Counted from the first letter of the stretch, positions 49,500-60,119 are shown. The stretch is DNA of 64,000 nucleotides from Streptococcus suis (GCA_022354845.1 CP031970.1:1116001-1180000); one strand, 5' to 3'. Program-made: numbers and translations. Notes: a model not told the origin generated them from the letters alone.

Positions 49500-50365
49500 A
49501 AAAATAAGGAATAAATTCTAATATTTGTGATAATCAATCGTTTCGATACAATTATACAAAGCTTTCTGTTTGTTCAGATATTGCACTAGAATATAATCCA
49601 GTTAACTAAGTAGATAGATTTTCCACTCATGGAGTAGCTGCGTTAACTGATTTTACACCTTCATGGAAGTATGTAGCTGTACCTTCTCAAGCAACTTCAA
49701 CAATCACCATGATGTCAAAATCAACCGAAAGTATCTTAAGGAACTTTAAAATACATTCTTAACTGCTGAATCCGAATTGACTAAATTAGATAAATAACTT
49801 CGTTTAATTATACTTAAATAGTAGAAATCACGGTTTTGCTGTCATATCAAAGAACTATTAAAGTTATCGGTAGCACTTCTTAAAGCAACCAAGGATTAAT
49901 AAAAAAATGGGAGGACTGACGCATCAGATCCTCTCAGACGTGACTAGCACGCCCCTAATCGACACAAAAAAAATACCAATAAATCAATTTTTCGTCAAAA
50001 AAGTGACTTATTGACTGAATCGACAATTTTCTACAGTATATATTTTTACAGAACTATTATGAACCAATTAATACCATATTATAAAACTCTTCTATTTTAG
50101 GAATCAAGAACAATCTTTCTTTATCGTTGTAAAGAAAAATTCATATTCCATCATCTGTCAGTTCCTGTCAGCATACAATACAAAACTCCAAATGATTTAA
50201 AATAATTGCTACGATGTCCACAAATTCCTCAAAACTCGTTTTACTGGCATTTCTGAATGATTTTTGCTAACGAGACCAAAGCTGTTTCTGATAGTCAGAG
50301 CTACGCAATGTAATAATCACTCTCTTTAGTAACTAATACTCATTTAAAATCAAATGGATATTCTT
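49500..50365. other. Gene-poor stretch downstream of rplL
   Basis: About 0.87 kb with no intact gene. A short plus-strand frame (about 49627-49760: GVAALTDFTPSWKYVAV) looks like decayed coding sequence that I cannot assign. Lying directly beside the rplL attachment site, it may be a scar of past element insertion and loss. Confidence 0.5.
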
Positions 50366-50368
50366 TCC

Positions 50369-50403
50369 AACAAAAAACCGCTACTCCGTAAAATAGCGGT
50401 TAT
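50369..50403 (-). terminator. Terminator of rplJ-rplL
   Basis: The minus strand has AACCGCTATTTTA, then CGGAGTAGCGGTT with TTTTTT. It follows the rplL stop. Confidence 0.85.
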
Positions 50404-50437
50404 ATCTTATATTTAGGCTACTTGAGTAGTTGCTCTA

Positions 50438-50452
50438 TTATTTAAGAGTAAC
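50438..50452. other. ICE attachment core (attB) at the 3' end of rplL, unoccupied
   Basis: TTATTTAAGAGTAAC is, from memory, the 15-bp core used by Tn5252-type S. suis ICEs. I see only one copy in the surrounding sequence and no integrase nearby, so the site appears empty. Confidence 0.75.
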
Positions 50453-50800
50453 TGAAGCGCCAGCTTCTTCAAGTTTAGCTTTGATTTCTTCAGCTTCTGC
50501 AGTTGCAACGCCTTCTTTAACGACAGCTGGTGCACCATCAACAAGTTCTTTAGCTTCTTTAAGACCAAGACCTGTGATTTCACGTACAACTTTGATAACG
50601 CCAACTTTTTTGTCGCCAACAGATGTCAATTCAACGTCAAATGAATCTTTAGCTTCTTCAACTGGACCAGCTGCAGCAGCAGCTACAGGAGCAGCCGCAG
50701 TTACACCAAATTCTTCTTCGATAGCTTTAACGAGGTCGTTAAGCTCAAGGATAGTAGCTTCTTTAATTTCAGCAATAATGTTTTCAATGTTCAATGCCAT
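50438..50800 (-). CDS. rplL: Ribosomal protein L7/L12
   Basis: Stalk protein that recruits translational GTPases. 120 residues: N-terminal dimerisation helix region, Ala-rich hinge ([11 protein letters not shown]) and C-terminal factor-binding domain ending VTLK. The 3' end overlaps a known ICE attachment core. Confidence 0.98.
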   Translation of the reverse strand: MALNIENIIAEIKEATILELNDLVKAIEEEFGVTAAAPVAAAAAGPVEEAKDSFDVELTSVGDKKVGVIKVVREITGLGLKEAKELVDGAPAVVKEGVATAEAEEIKAKLEEAGASVTLK

Positions 50801-50867
50801 TGTGATTTTCCTCCAATTTTGGTTTTTTTAAATAGTGTGTAGCACTAAGCAGCTACGCTCTGACACA

Positions 50868-51365
50868 TTAAGCAGCGTCTTCTTCTTTTTCTGCAACAGC
50901 TTTGACAGCGTATGCAACGTTGCGAACTGGTGCTTGAAGTACAGAAAGCAACATAGAAAGCATGCCTTCGCGGTTTGGCAATGTAGCAAGTGCTTCGATT
51001 TCTTCTTTAGAAGAAACTTTACCTTCTACAGCTCCACCTTTGATTTCAAGAGCATCAGCAGTTTTCGCGAAATCGTAAATTGTTTTAGCTGGAGCCACTG
51101 CATCGTTTGAGAATGCAACAGCAGATGGACCTACAAACAATTCCGCAAGACCTTCAAGACCAGCTTGCTCAGCAGCACGACGCAAGATTGAGTTTTTGAT
51201 AACTTTGTACTCAACTTCAGCACCACGCAAGTTACGACGAAGAACTGTATCTTGTTCTACTGTCAAACCACGAGAGTCTACAACAACGATAGATGTTGCA
51301 GCTTTCATTTGCTCAGCAACGTCATTTACTAATTCCGCTTTTTTAGCGATAATAGCTTCACTCAT
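50868..51365 (-). CDS. rplJ: Ribosomal protein L10
   Basis: Anchors L7/L12 dimers to the ribosome. 165 residues from [19 protein letters not shown], with GGAGGTAAAAAA before the ATG at 51365. The longer frame upstream is the leader RNA. Confidence 0.97.
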   Translation of the reverse strand: MSEAIIAKKAELVNDVAEQMKAATSIVVVDSRGLTVEQDTVLRRNLRGAEVEYKVIKNSILRRAAEQAGLEGLAELFVGPSAVAFSNDAVAPAKTIYDFAKTADALEIKGGAVEGKVSSKEEIEALATLPNREGMLSMLLSVLQAPVRNVAYAVKAVAEKEEDAA

Positions 51366-51540
51366 TTTTTTACCTCCGTTTTTATTTTGGGCTAGGCACA
51401 AAAAAATCGCACCTAAACCTAGACACGAAAGTACAAATACGTTTATAAATCAATAATCGTTTTGTGCCTCGGTAGGATGTTTATGAGTCTAGCTCCCCTA
51501 CTGTCTTAGGTCAGTTTTTTCAAACCTTATTCATATTACC
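51366..51540 (-). promoter_or_regulatory. L10 leader of rplJL
   Basis: The untranslated segment holds CCTACCGAGGCAC and, further on, GTGCCTAG, which pair over a long stem. This matches the L10-leader type where L10(L12)4 binds its own mRNA. The 200 nt up to topA show no gene. Confidence 0.65.
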
Positions 51541-51743
51541 ATACAAATCCTAAGAACGCAAGAACTTTCTACTGTTTTTTTAAATAAATTTCTATTTCTC
51601 ACTGAAAGGCGTCGTTAAAGTCAGCTAATCATTCACTCTAAAATAGAAAAAGCTTAAAATCCTGTCGTTGAATACAGTGACCTTAAGCTATTATTATGCA
51701 GGGCTTTCACAAATTTGGAAACTTATAGGTCACCAGACTGATA

Positions 51744-53837
51744 CTATTTTACTTTTTCTTCTTCGTAATCACCATTTGGACAAACGACTTGTTTACTACC
51801 ACCACGAACTTTTTTCTCTACGAGATAGTGGTCACACTTCGGACAAGAACGCCCGACTGGCTTGTCCCAAGAAGTAAATTCACACTCTGGGTAGCGATCG
51901 CAACCATAGAAAAGACGATTGCGTTTACTCTTGCGTTCAATCACTTGCCCTTTTTGGCAAACAGGACAAGTCACACCAATTTCTTTAGTGATTTGCTTGG
52001 TATTGCGACAATCTGGGAAATTGCTACATGCATAGAATTTTCCAAAACGTCCTAATTTAATAACCATTTCATGTCCACAGACATCACAATTAAAGCCAGC
52101 TGGTTCATCCTTAATTTGGATTTTTTCCATCTGTTCTTCTGCCTTAGATAATTCTACCTTGAATGGCTGATAGAAACCATCAATGACCTTCTGCCACTGC
52201 TCTTTCCCGATTTCTACATCATCCAATTTTTGTTCCATTTCGGCTGTAAATTTGACATTGACAATATCAGGGAAGAATTCAACAATCAATTTATTTACGA
52301 TTTCACCCAACTCTGTCGGTTCAAATCGTTTCGCAGCAAGCTTGACATAATACCGTTTTTGAATGGTTTCAATCGTTGGTGCATAAGTTGAGGGACGACC
52401 TACTCCATTTTCTTCCAAGGTTTTAATCAAAGTGGCTTCTGAATAACGAGCTGGTGGCTGAGTGAAATGTTGCTCAGGAGTTGTAGCTGTTCTAACAACA
52501 GTGTCTCCCTCCGACATTTCTGGTAACATTTTATTTTTATCAGCATCATTATAAACAGCCATGTAACCATCAAACTTGATTTGACTGCCATTAGCAGCGA
52601 AGATAACGCCATTTTGTCCCAAACGGACACTCATCGTATCAAAGACTGCCGCAGCCATCTGACTAGCTACAAAACGATTCCAAATAAGAGTATAGAGTCG
52701 TAATTGATCTTTGTCCAAGTACTTAGCAATCGACTCTGGTGTTAGGTTTACATTTGATGGACGAATGGCCTCGTGGGCATCTTGTGCACCACTAGCATTT
52801 TTGACTTTATTGCTATGTTTTGAATACTTAGAACCAAAGCGCTCAGTAATAAATTCAGCAGCTTGCGCCTGAGCAACAGGACTGATACGAGTTGAATCCG
52901 TACGCATATAGGTAATCAAACCTTGTGTACCGCCTGTACCAAGACTTACCCCTTCGTATAATTGTTGCGCAACCATCATGGTTTTACGAGTACGGAAGTT
53001 GATTTTATTGGCCGCATCCATCTGCATTGTGGATGTTGTGTATGGCAAAGGCGCATTTCGTTTGCGTTCTTTGCGTTCAACCTGCTCGACAAGGAAGTCA
53101 TTTCCATCCAGACGAGCAAGTATTTCCTTAACTTGGTCGTTGGTTTCAATTTTGACCTTCTTACCATCTAAGCCATAAAAAGAAGCCTGAAACTTCTTAC
53201 TGCCCTTTTTAAAAGTTCCGTCAATTGTCCAGTATTCTTCTGGCTTGAAATTACTAATTTCATTTTCGCGGTCAATAATGAGCTTGAGAGCAACTGATTG
53301 GACACGTCCAGCAGACAAACCTTTCTTAACCTTCTTCCATAGAATGGGAGAAATAGAGTAGCCGACAATTCGGTCCAAAACGCGACGCGCTTGTTGGGCA
53401 TTTACTAAATCTAAATTGATAGCACGCGGTTCTTGAAAGGCATTTTTAACGGCATCTTTTGTGATTTCATTGAAGACAACACGGTTTTTGTCATTTTCAT
53501 CCAAGCCCAATATGTGAGCCAAATGCCAAGAAATAGCCTCCCCTTCACGGTCCGGGTCACTCGCTAAAAAGACTTGTTTGGCATTTTTTGCTTCTTTTTT
53601 CAATGAATTGATCAGTGGACCTTTTCCCCGAATATTTATATATTCAGGTTCATAATTATTGTCAAAGTCAATAGACATACTCGATTTTTTCAAATCACGA
53701 ACATGTCCTACTGAAGCAACAACCCTATAATTTTTCCCAAGATACTTTTCAATTGTTTTCGCCTTGGCAGGCGACTCCACAATCACAAGATTTTTCTTGG
53801 TTGTTGATTTTTTCTTACTAACTGTTTTTTTAGCCAT
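51744..53837 (-). CDS. topA: DNA topoisomerase I
   Basis: Relaxes negative supercoils. 697 residues: a Lys-rich N-terminus, TOPRIM domain ([28 protein letters not shown]), active-site Tyr in [11 protein letters not shown], and three C-terminal zinc ribbons ([24 protein letters not shown]). The last ribbon ends CPNGDY and is incomplete, as in other streptococcal TopA. Confidence 0.97.
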   Translation of the reverse strand: MAKKTVSKKKSTTKKNLVIVESPAKAKTIEKYLGKNYRVVASVGHVRDLKKSSMSIDFDNNYEPEYINIRGKGPLINSLKKEAKNAKQVFLASDPDREGEAISWHLAHILGLDENDKNRVVFNEITKDAVKNAFQEPRAINLDLVNAQQARRVLDRIVGYSISPILWKKVKKGLSAGRVQSVALKLIIDRENEISNFKPEEYWTIDGTFKKGSKKFQASFYGLDGKKVKIETNDQVKEILARLDGNDFLVEQVERKERKRNAPLPYTTSTMQMDAANKINFRTRKTMMVAQQLYEGVSLGTGGTQGLITYMRTDSTRISPVAQAQAAEFITERFGSKYSKHSNKVKNASGAQDAHEAIRPSNVNLTPESIAKYLDKDQLRLYTLIWNRFVASQMAAAVFDTMSVRLGQNGVIFAANGSQIKFDGYMAVYNDADKNKMLPEMSEGDTVVRTATTPEQHFTQPPARYSEATLIKTLEENGVGRPSTYAPTIETIQKRYYVKLAAKRFEPTELGEIVNKLIVEFFPDIVNVKFTAEMEQKLDDVEIGKEQWQKVIDGFYQPFKVELSKAEEQMEKIQIKDEPAGFNCDVCGHEMVIKLGRFGKFYACSNFPDCRNTKQITKEIGVTCPVCQKGQVIERKSKRNRLFYGCDRYPECEFTSWDKPVGRSCPKCDHYLVEKKVRGGSKQVVCPNGDYEEEKVK

Positions 53838-53929
53838 TCTTTTACCTTACTGATATTGTTAATCTCACAAAGAATATACTATTTTTTAGTCAGTGTCAAG
53901 ATTTTTATTTTCCTATAGGAAAACTTGTT

Positions 53930-54772
53930 TTAAAATCGATAGTCTGAAAGGATGTCCAAGCCTGATGTAATGCACTTTGCCCCTTCCTGTATCAAATGAT
54001 GACAGCCATCTGATTTTCCATCCACAATAGAACCAGGAATGGCATAAACTTCTCTTCCTTCTTCCAAGGCACGTTCGCAAGTAATCAAGCTACCAGACCG
54101 TATCTTTGCCTCACAGACCACCAGACCTTCAGCTAATCCGGCAATAATGCGGTTTCGTTCGGGGAAATGGTATTTTAAAGGCTGGGCATTTGGTTCATAC
54201 TCTGTTAGCACTAATTGATGTTTTCCAATATAGTGTTGTAACTCCTTGTTTTCCTTAGGATATACCTTATCTAATCCTGTTCCAATCACTGCAATGGTTT
54301 GTCCGCCATTTTTCAAACTCGCAATATGAGCTACCGTATCAATCCCCCTGGCCATACCACTCACAATGACAAAGCGATTATTGAGTTCTTTGATAATTTT
54401 CTGAACAGATTGAATGCCATTTTCACTGGCATTGCGTGTACCTACCACCGCCAATTTTGATTTTTCAAGTAATTCAAGATCACCTTGATAAAATAAGAGA
54501 ACTGGTGGATTATAAATTTGTTTTAAAGTTGTGGGATAAATATCATCCAAAATTGAAAAAGATGGATACTTATTAAATTCCTCCCGGCAAGCCTTAGTAT
54601 CTAAATTCTTATAATTTTCCATGAAAAGAATTGGATTTTTACATTCAGATACTACAGCGACATTCCGTAAAGTTAATTTTTTACCTTGTTTTTCTTGATA
54701 GGCCAAAACTTTATTAATATTAAGATTGGACAAGCCTGCTTTTTTCCATTTAAACAATTCAAAATTATTCAT
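53930..54772 (-). CDS. dprA: DNA-processing protein DprA
   Basis: Loads RecA on incoming single strands during transformation. 280 residues from MNNFELFKWKKAGLSNL, with GAGGTGAAGAAA upstream; the longer frame extends into the acetyltransferase gene and is not homologous. The Rossmann-like core has VVGTRNASENG, VSGMARGIDTVAH and RNRIIAGLAEG. Located just before topA, as in other streptococci. Confidence 0.95.
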   Translation of the reverse strand: MNNFELFKWKKAGLSNLNINKVLAYQEKQGKKLTLRNVAVVSECKNPILFMENYKNLDTKACREEFNKYPSFSILDDIYPTTLKQIYNPPVLLFYQGDLELLEKSKLAVVGTRNASENGIQSVQKIIKELNNRFVIVSGMARGIDTVAHIASLKNGGQTIAVIGTGLDKVYPKENKELQHYIGKHQLVLTEYEPNAQPLKYHFPERNRIIAGLAEGLVVCEAKIRSGSLITCERALEEGREVYAIPGSIVDGKSDGCHHLIQEGAKCITSGLDILSDYRF

Positions 54773-54805
54773 TTTCTTCACCTCACTTATACTATTCGCA
54801 AGGGA

Positions 54806-54832
54806 AAGAAAAAATCTCCCAAAGGGAGAATT
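54806..54832 (-). terminator. Terminator after the acetyltransferase gene
   Basis: TCTCCC / GGGAGA hairpin followed by TTTTTTC on the minus strand, between the acetyltransferase stop and dprA. Confidence 0.75.
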
Positions 54833-55394
54833 AGTGATGAGGTATTTCTTTGATAACACGCGCAGGATTACCAGCCAACACGACATTATCACCAAAAGAT
54901 TTAGTAACAACACTACCTGCACCGACAACGACATTGTTGCCCAAGGTCACGCCTGGTAAGATTGTCACACCACCACCAGCCCAGAAATTATCACCAATGG
55001 TAATAGGTGCGCCATATTCCAAGCCAGAATTGCGTTCGACAGGGTCCAAGGGATGTAAAGGAGTCAGCAGTTGCACATTGGGACCGAGCATAGCATTTTT
55101 CCCAATTCGTATCGGACAGACATCAAGCATAGTACAGTTGAAATTAGCATAGAAATCCTCTCCGACATGAATGTTGCTTCCGTAATCACAATAGAAATTA
55201 GGTTCCATGTAAATGCGATTGCCAGTCTTTCCAAACAAAGTCTTCAAAATCTCCGATCGTTTAGCTCCATCGAGTTCATTATTAAAATTAAAGACTTGCA
55301 TCTGTTGACGGGCGGTTTTCCTCATATGTCTTAATTCTGGATCCGATGCAATGTAAAATTGGCCAGCAACCATTTTTTCTCTCTCAGTTTTCAT
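54831..55394 (-). CDS. maa: Sugar O-acetyltransferase (maltose acetyltransferase type)
   Basis: 187 residues of left-handed beta-helix: N-terminal Mac domain (1-55), then hexapeptide repeats ([34 protein letters not shown]). The start MKTEREKM is preceded by GGGGGTGGGGT. The acceptor sugar cannot be read from the sequence. Adjacent to, and slightly separated from, cstR. Confidence 0.88.
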   Translation of the reverse strand: MKTEREKMVAGQFYIASDPELRHMRKTARQQMQVFNFNNELDGAKRSEILKTLFGKTGNRIYMEPNFYCDYGSNIHVGEDFYANFNCTMLDVCPIRIGKNAMLGPNVQLLTPLHPLDPVERNSGLEYGAPITIGDNFWAGGGVTILPGVTLGNNVVVGAGSVVTKSFGDNVVLAGNPARVIKEIPHH

Positions 55395-55404
55395 ACCCCA
55401 CCCC

Positions 55405-55665
55405 CTATTTTTTAACAATCAAGGTGATTGCTTCTTGTAACCGAGCTTCCTGTTCTTCAGGATTATCAGATGGATGCTCAATACAAGCTTGTACTTTTTG
55501 GGCAATCACTAACCCCATAATACTATTAATACTTGAACGGACAGCGCTCAATTGCGTTACGATATCAATACACTCTTGTTCTTCATCAATCATCTTTTGG
55601 ATACCACGAAGTTGACCTTCTGCTCGTTTTAGACGATTCATCATGTTCTTTTTTTCTGTTTTCAT
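55405..55665 (-). CDS. cstR: CstR-type persulfide-sensing repressor
   Basis: 86-residue all-helical DUF156 (CsoR/RcnR) repressor. It has Cys32 and Cys61, matching the Cys31/Cys60 dithiol of S. aureus CstR, while residue 57 is Lys where copper-binding CsoR has His. It therefore probably senses reactive sulfur, not copper. [17 protein letters not shown] is the start. Divergent from a rhodanese/CoA-disulfide reductase operon with a matching operator. Confidence 0.85.
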   Translation of the reverse strand: MKTEKKNMMNRLKRAEGQLRGIQKMIDEEQECIDIVTQLSAVRSSINSIMGLVIAQKVQACIEHPSDNPEEQEARLQEAITLIVKK

Positions 55666-55701
55666 ACTAACTATGGTACAGTTAGTTTTACAAAATGTCA
55701 A
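55666..55701 (-). promoter_or_regulatory. cstR promoter with a palindromic site
   Basis: The minus strand shows TTGACA (55696-55701), 17 nt and TACCAT (55673-55678). ACTAACT and AGTTAGT arms (55666-55686) flank the -10 and may be an autoregulatory operator. Confidence 0.65.
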
Positions 55702-55710
55702 TTATAATAC

Positions 55711-55759
55711 TTGACACCTACTGATATAATTGTTATATTTTATATACCCTATAGGGTAT
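55711..55759 (+). promoter_or_regulatory. Promoter and CstR operator of the rhodanese-cdr operon
   Basis: TTGACA (55711-55716), 17 nt, TATATT (55734-55739), then a perfect 16-bp palindrome ATACCCTATAGGGTAT (55744-55759) just downstream. This resembles CstR-type operators (ATACCC...GGGTAT). Confidence 0.85.
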
Positions 55760-55785
55760 GGAAAAGGAGTAGAAAAGGAGTAGAT

Positions 55786-56121
55786 ATGTTTAAACAAATT
55801 TTTTCAGGAATGTTTTCAACAGGAGAGGGCATTCCAATTTCTGCCTTAGAGCAAACACTAACAGAGAATAACACCATTTTACTTGACGTTCGTGAAGAGG
55901 ACGAATTTATCAATGGTCATATACCACAGGCGAAAAATATGCCATTAAGCCAACTTGATTCTTTCAAAGGTAATAAAGATACACATTATGTTATCATCTG
56001 TCAATCAGGTATGCGCAGTCAGCGTGCGACAGATTTTCTCAAGGAACAAGGCTATCAAGCAACTAACATTCAGGGTGGTATGAATGCATGGAATGGATCA
56101 ATTAAAGGAGGAAAAAAATGA
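55786..56121 (+). CDS. Single-domain rhodanese
   Basis: Thiosulfate/persulfide sulfurtransferase, 111 residues. DVREEDEFINGHIP and the active-site loop CQSGMRS hold the persulfidated Cys. Starts MFKQIFSG after AAAAGGAGTAGAT; the longer frame runs over the operator. Ends overlapping the next gene by 4 bp. Likely handles excess sulfane sulfur under CstR. Confidence 0.92.
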   Translation: MFKQIFSGMFSTGEGIPISALEQTLTENNTILLDVREEDEFINGHIPQAKNMPLSQLDSFKGNKDTHYVIICQSGMRSQRATDFLKEQGYQATNIQGGMNAWNGSIKGGKK

Positions 56122-57773
56122 AAGTCATTGTTATCGGCGGTGTCGCAGGTGGGATGTCCGCTGCTACACGTCTTCGTCGTCTTATGGAAGATGCAGAGAT
56201 CATCGTTTTTGAAAAAGGGCCATTTGTCTCTTTTGCCAACTGCGGTCTACCCTATCATATCTCTGGAGAAATAGCTGAGCACGACAGTTTATTACTTCAA
56301 ACGCCAGAAAGTTTACGAAATAGATTTAACTTAGATGTCCGCCCCTACCACGAGGTGGTCAACATCAACCCTGACCTTCAAACAGTTACCGTTCAAACAC
56401 CTAATGGTGAAATCATGGAATCCTATGATAAACTCATTTTGTCACCGGGAGCTAAGCCTGTCATCCCGCCACTAAAAGGGATTGCTGAAGCTGAGAATCT
56501 CTTTACCTTACGGAATGTACCTGACTTAGATAAGATTATGGCAAAATTAGAACAAATCAATTCAGGAAAGGCAGTTGTAATTGGTGCTGGTTTTATCGGT
56601 CTAGAGATGGCTGAAAACTTGGCCCTAAAAGGACTGACAGTCACTCTAGTTGAGCAAGCTCCTCATGTCTTACCAACTTTTGATTTGGAAATGGCTCGGT
56701 ACATTGAGACAGAGTTAAGCGAAAAAGGCGTACATGTGATAACAGGTCAATCTGTTACCGCTTTTCATGATAAGGGACAAATTTTAGAGCTATCTAATGG
56801 TCAAACCTTAGCTTCAGATATTACAATTCTTTCAGTCGGTGTCGCACCAGATAGTGAATTAGCAAGTCAAGCAGGAATCGAACTAGGTCTTCGAGGGGGC
56901 ATACTAGTTGATCAGAACTATCAAACTAGTCAAAAACATATCTATGCTGTTGGAGACGCGATCATCGTCAAACAAGAAATCACTGGTCAGGATGCCTTAA
57001 TTTCATTAGCTTCACCTGCAAACCGTCAAGGGCGACAAGTGGCCGATGTCATTACAGGTCTCCCTCGCAAGAATAGAGGTTCAATCGGAACTGCAATCGT
57101 TAAGGTCTTTGACCTTGCTGCTGCTTCAACAGGATTAAGCGAACGTGCTGTACAAGCATTAGGTTACAAACATGCCGTTGTACATACAACAGGTAAAGAC
57201 CATGCTAGTTACTATCCTGGTGCAACAGAAATTGTTCTAAAACTCATTTTCTCACCAACTGATGGTAAAATCTTTGGTGCTCAAGCTGTTGGAAAAAAAG
57301 GGATTGACAAGCGAATCGATGTACTGGCCACAGCCATCAAAGCTGGTTTAACAATTTTTGATTTGCCAGAATTAGAATTGACTTATGCTCCGCCATTTGG
57401 CTCAGCCAAAGACCCTGTCAATATGATTGGATATGCTGCCATGAATATCGCTGAAGGAATTAGCCAAAATATCCAATGGCACCAGTTAGAGGAAGAGCTC
57501 GCTGCTGGAAAAATCTTGCTGGATGTTCGTAATCCAGCAGAGCTTCCAAGTGGACAATTCAAGGACTTTCTTCATATCCCCCTGGATCAACTACGTGATC
57601 GAATTGATGAGTTGGACCCTGCAAAAGAATACATCGTCAGCTGTCACAGCGGACTTCGTTCTTACATTGCCGAACGGCTTTTGAAAGAAATGGGATTCAC
57701 CGTAAAAAATTTGGATGGCGCTTATTCGCTATACAAAATGGCCTTGCCAGAAAAAATTGTTGTACCAAAATAA
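56118..57773 (+). CDS. cdr: CoA-disulfide reductase with C-terminal rhodanese domain
   Basis: 551 residues. FAD/NAD(P)H pyridine-nucleotide disulfide reductase (VIGGVAGGMSAATRLRR; redox Cys in NCGLPYHISGE near residue 43) fused to a rhodanese domain (about 455-551; DVRNPAELPSG, catalytic CHSGLRS). Such CoADR-Rhd enzymes reduce CoA persulfides and disulfides. Second gene of the CstR-controlled operon. Confidence 0.93.
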   Translation: MKVIVIGGVAGGMSAATRLRRLMEDAEIIVFEKGPFVSFANCGLPYHISGEIAEHDSLLLQTPESLRNRFNLDVRPYHEVVNINPDLQTVTVQTPNGEIMESYDKLILSPGAKPVIPPLKGIAEAENLFTLRNVPDLDKIMAKLEQINSGKAVVIGAGFIGLEMAENLALKGLTVTLVEQAPHVLPTFDLEMARYIETELSEKGVHVITGQSVTAFHDKGQILELSNGQTLASDITILSVGVAPDSELASQAGIELGLRGGILVDQNYQTSQKHIYAVGDAIIVKQEITGQDALISLASPANRQGRQVADVITGLPRKNRGSIGTAIVKVFDLAAASTGLSERAVQALGYKHAVVHTTGKDHASYYPGATEIVLKLIFSPTDGKIFGAQAVGKKGIDKRIDVLATAIKAGLTIFDLPELELTYAPPFGSAKDPVNMIGYAAMNIAEGISQNIQWHQLEEELAAGKILLDVRNPAELPSGQFKDFLHIPLDQLRDRIDELDPAKEYIVSCHSGLRSYIAERLLKEMGFTVKNLDGAYSLYKMALPEKIVVPK

Positions 57774-57775
57774 GA

Positions 57776-57818
57776 AAAAAGTATCTGTCATTTCCGAATG
57801 CAGATACTTTTTTTCTTG
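57776..57818 (+). terminator. Terminator after cdr
   Basis: AAAAAGTATCTG / CAGATACTTTTT hairpin with a T run. Confidence 0.85.
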
Positions 57819-57881
57819 ACAATAGAAAAGGATTGTCTTACAATCTAGTTATGAATACTAGAAAAGAGAAAGTAAATAATT

Positions 57882-58433
57882 ATGAAACAAATCCTCCCCT
57901 ACTGGCATGAATTACCTGATTTAGATTTGTATTTGGACCAAGTCCTGCTGTATGTAAATCAAGTAGTCAATTCTCAGGAAAGCCTTGAACAGAATTGTTC
58001 ATACTCAATGAAAATCAATAGTAGCCTAGGAAACGAAGCCGATGACAGAACTGGGGTTTATCAAGGCAAGTTGACAACGGATAATGTTGATTTTCGAAGA
58101 GTATTAACAGCTGCAATGATCAATAACTACGTCAAACACAAACAGATTGAAAAACCAATTAAGAAAAAATATCAGAAACACCAGGTGGCACGGTTGATAG
58201 CCTTGACTATATTAAAAAATGTCTTTTCTATTCAAGAAATTAGTCAAACCTTAAACTTGTTACTCAATTCTAGTGATTCAGAAAGCCTATACAATCATTT
58301 TGTAGATTGTATGAGGGATAAAGAGAACGAAAAAACACCTGATATTATCCGATTTGCTTGTCAGTCCGTCAAACTTTATTATAAAACCCGTCAGCTCACA
58401 GTTGATTTAGAAAGGAGCCAACATGAATCCTAG
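57882..58433 (+). CDS. DUF1836-family protein
   Basis: 183 residues, helical, with a MerR-like helix-turn-helix segment (QVARLIALTILKNVFSIQEI) typical of DUF1836. Possibly a regulator. Overlaps hlyIII by 11 bp, so the two are probably co-expressed. Confidence 0.8.
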   Translation: MKQILPYWHELPDLDLYLDQVLLYVNQVVNSQESLEQNCSYSMKINSSLGNEADDRTGVYQGKLTTDNVDFRRVLTAAMINNYVKHKQIEKPIKKKYQKHQVARLIALTILKNVFSIQEISQTLNLLLNSSDSESLYNHFVDCMRDKENEKTPDIIRFACQSVKLYYKTRQLTVDLERSQHES

Positions 58434-59073
58434 TTTGAAATTAAGCCTACAACTTTCCTTTGGTGAAGAAGTTGCTAACAGTGTCACACATGCGGTTGGA
58501 GCTCTATTGATGCTTGCTTTGCTTCCTGTTACAGCTATTCATTCCTTTCAAGATTATAATGTGACAGCGGTAGTTGGCATGTCTATCTTTGTCATCAGCC
58601 TCTTTCTCATGTTCTTATCCTCTTCCATCTATCACTCCATGCCCTACACGTCGATCCACAAATACATCCTGCGTATCATCGACCACAGTATGATTTACAT
58701 TGCTATCGCTGGAAGTTACACACCTGTCGCCCTATCCTTGGTCGGTGGTTGGTTGGGGTATCTAATTGTTGGTTTGCAGTGGGGATTAACTATTTTTGGT
58801 ATTCTCTACAAAATATTTGCCAAAAAAATCAATGAAAAATTCAGCCTTTTTCTCTATCTTTTTATGGGCTGGTTGGTTCTCTTTATCTTGCCAGCCATTC
58901 TTCAAAAGACTGGACTTGTTTTCGGAATTCTGATGCTAGCTGGTGGTTTATCTTATACTATTGGAGCCCTCTTCTACGCCAAGAAAAAGCCCTATTTCCA
59001 TATGATTTGGCATCTCTTTATCCTATTAGCTTCGGCACTGCAATATATCGCCATTGTCTACTTTATGTTATAA
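58423..59073 (+). CDS. hlyIII: Hemolysin III-family (PAQR) membrane protein
   Basis: 216 residues with seven membrane helices and the PAQR signatures SSSIYHS, DHSMIYIAIAGSYTP and HMIWHLFILLAS, whose Ser, Asp and His residues coordinate zinc in this superfamily. The hemolytic role is by family name only; a lipid-modifying hydrolase is possible. Confidence 0.9.
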   Translation: MNPSLKLSLQLSFGEEVANSVTHAVGALLMLALLPVTAIHSFQDYNVTAVVGMSIFVISLFLMFLSSSIYHSMPYTSIHKYILRIIDHSMIYIAIAGSYTPVALSLVGGWLGYLIVGLQWGLTIFGILYKIFAKKINEKFSLFLYLFMGWLVLFILPAILQKTGLVFGILMLAGGLSYTIGALFYAKKKPYFHMIWHLFILLASALQYIAIVYFML

Positions 59074-59114
59074 GAAAACAGCTTCTAGTCAAACTAGAGG
59101 CTGTTTTCTTAAAA
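59072..59114. terminator. Bidirectional terminator between hlyIII and ydcF
   Basis: AAGAAAACAGC(T)TCTAGT pairs with CTAGAGGCTGTTTTCTT around a CAAA loop; it serves both convergent genes. Confidence 0.88.
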
Positions 59115-60119
59115 CATCAAACTGATAATCATTCCACACAGATAAATCACTGAAACAATACCTATTACAACTAGATGCGCCTTTCGACTCATGACCACAT
59201 AGCCGACAAATTCCCGAATGAAGGCATTAAGGCTAAAGTAAAATCTGGTTTTTGCGCCATATCCGATACACTTGATTTTCAATTGTTGCGCTAATAGCAA
59301 AGCTCTGAAAACGTGATAGTAATTGGTTACAAGGGCAAATCGACTGCCAGGTTTCATCAGGGCATAGGAAAATTTCAAGTTTTCCTCGGTATTGGTTGAT
59401 TGGTTTTCTATCACAATATCTTCCACAGGAATACCCTGTTCCAAGGCATAATTAGCCATGGCCTGTCCTTCTGCCATGAGTTCATCAGGACCCTGTCCGC
59501 CTGACATGATAAGCTTGCTGCCAGGATGTTTCTGGTAGATTGCTATGCCTTTTTCAATCCGCGAAGCCAAAAGTGGTGTTACCTTGTCACCAATCAAGCC
59601 AGCACCTAAGACCACCACATAATCAAGCTTGCCTGGGAAGAGATTCACCAAATTGATAAAGCTAGACGTGGTATAGAGCATGCTGATGATAATGGCATAG
59701 GACACCAAAAAACCAACGTAGATGAACACCATATTGAAAAAGCTGATGTCTGAAAAGGATTGAACAACAAAGGGAGCGATGAAGAGATAGAAAGTCAGGG
59801 CAACCGCCAGTCCCATGGATAGGAAATTATGTAAGTGAACCCCTTCTCTCTTCAAAATCTGAAAACCATTTAGATAAAGTGTGAAAATCAAGACAAATGG
59901 ACCACTTAACAAGGCTAAAAAGAGCACCATAGCCACTGCTATAGCCAGCAAGCGCAAGATTTCATTGTTTTCGAGAATGCCTGTTGAGATAATCCATGCC
60001 AAGGCCCAGACGGGGATGTTCAAGGCAAACAGTGAGATAAAAATCGACCGCCGTTCCCAGAAATAGATGAGAGCAAACAAACCGATAGCCGCTAAAAATA
60101 ACCAGAAAAAGACTGTCAA
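59109..60119 (-). CDS. YdcF/SanA-family (DUF218) membrane protein
   Basis: 336 residues: five or six N-terminal membrane helices, then a DUF218 domain (about 165-300; VVLGAGLIGDKVTP, LIMSGGQGPDE, ENQSTNTEENLKFS) and a final helix. Such proteins act in the cell envelope, but the substrate is unknown. 2 bp downstream of rnhB, in its operon. Confidence 0.85.
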   Translation of the reverse strand: MTVFFWLFLAAIGLFALIYFWERRSIFISLFALNIPVWALAWIISTGILENNEILRLLAIAVAMVLFLALLSGPFVLIFTLYLNGFQILKREGVHLHNFLSMGLAVALTFYLFIAPFVVQSFSDISFFNMVFIYVGFLVSYAIIISMLYTTSSFINLVNLFPGKLDYVVVLGAGLIGDKVTPLLASRIEKGIAIYQKHPGSKLIMSGGQGPDELMAEGQAMANYALEQGIPVEDIVIENQSTNTEENLKFSYALMKPGSRFALVTNYYHVFRALLLAQQLKIKCIGYGAKTRFYFSLNAFIREFVGYVVMSRKAHLVVIGIVSVIYLCGMIISLMF

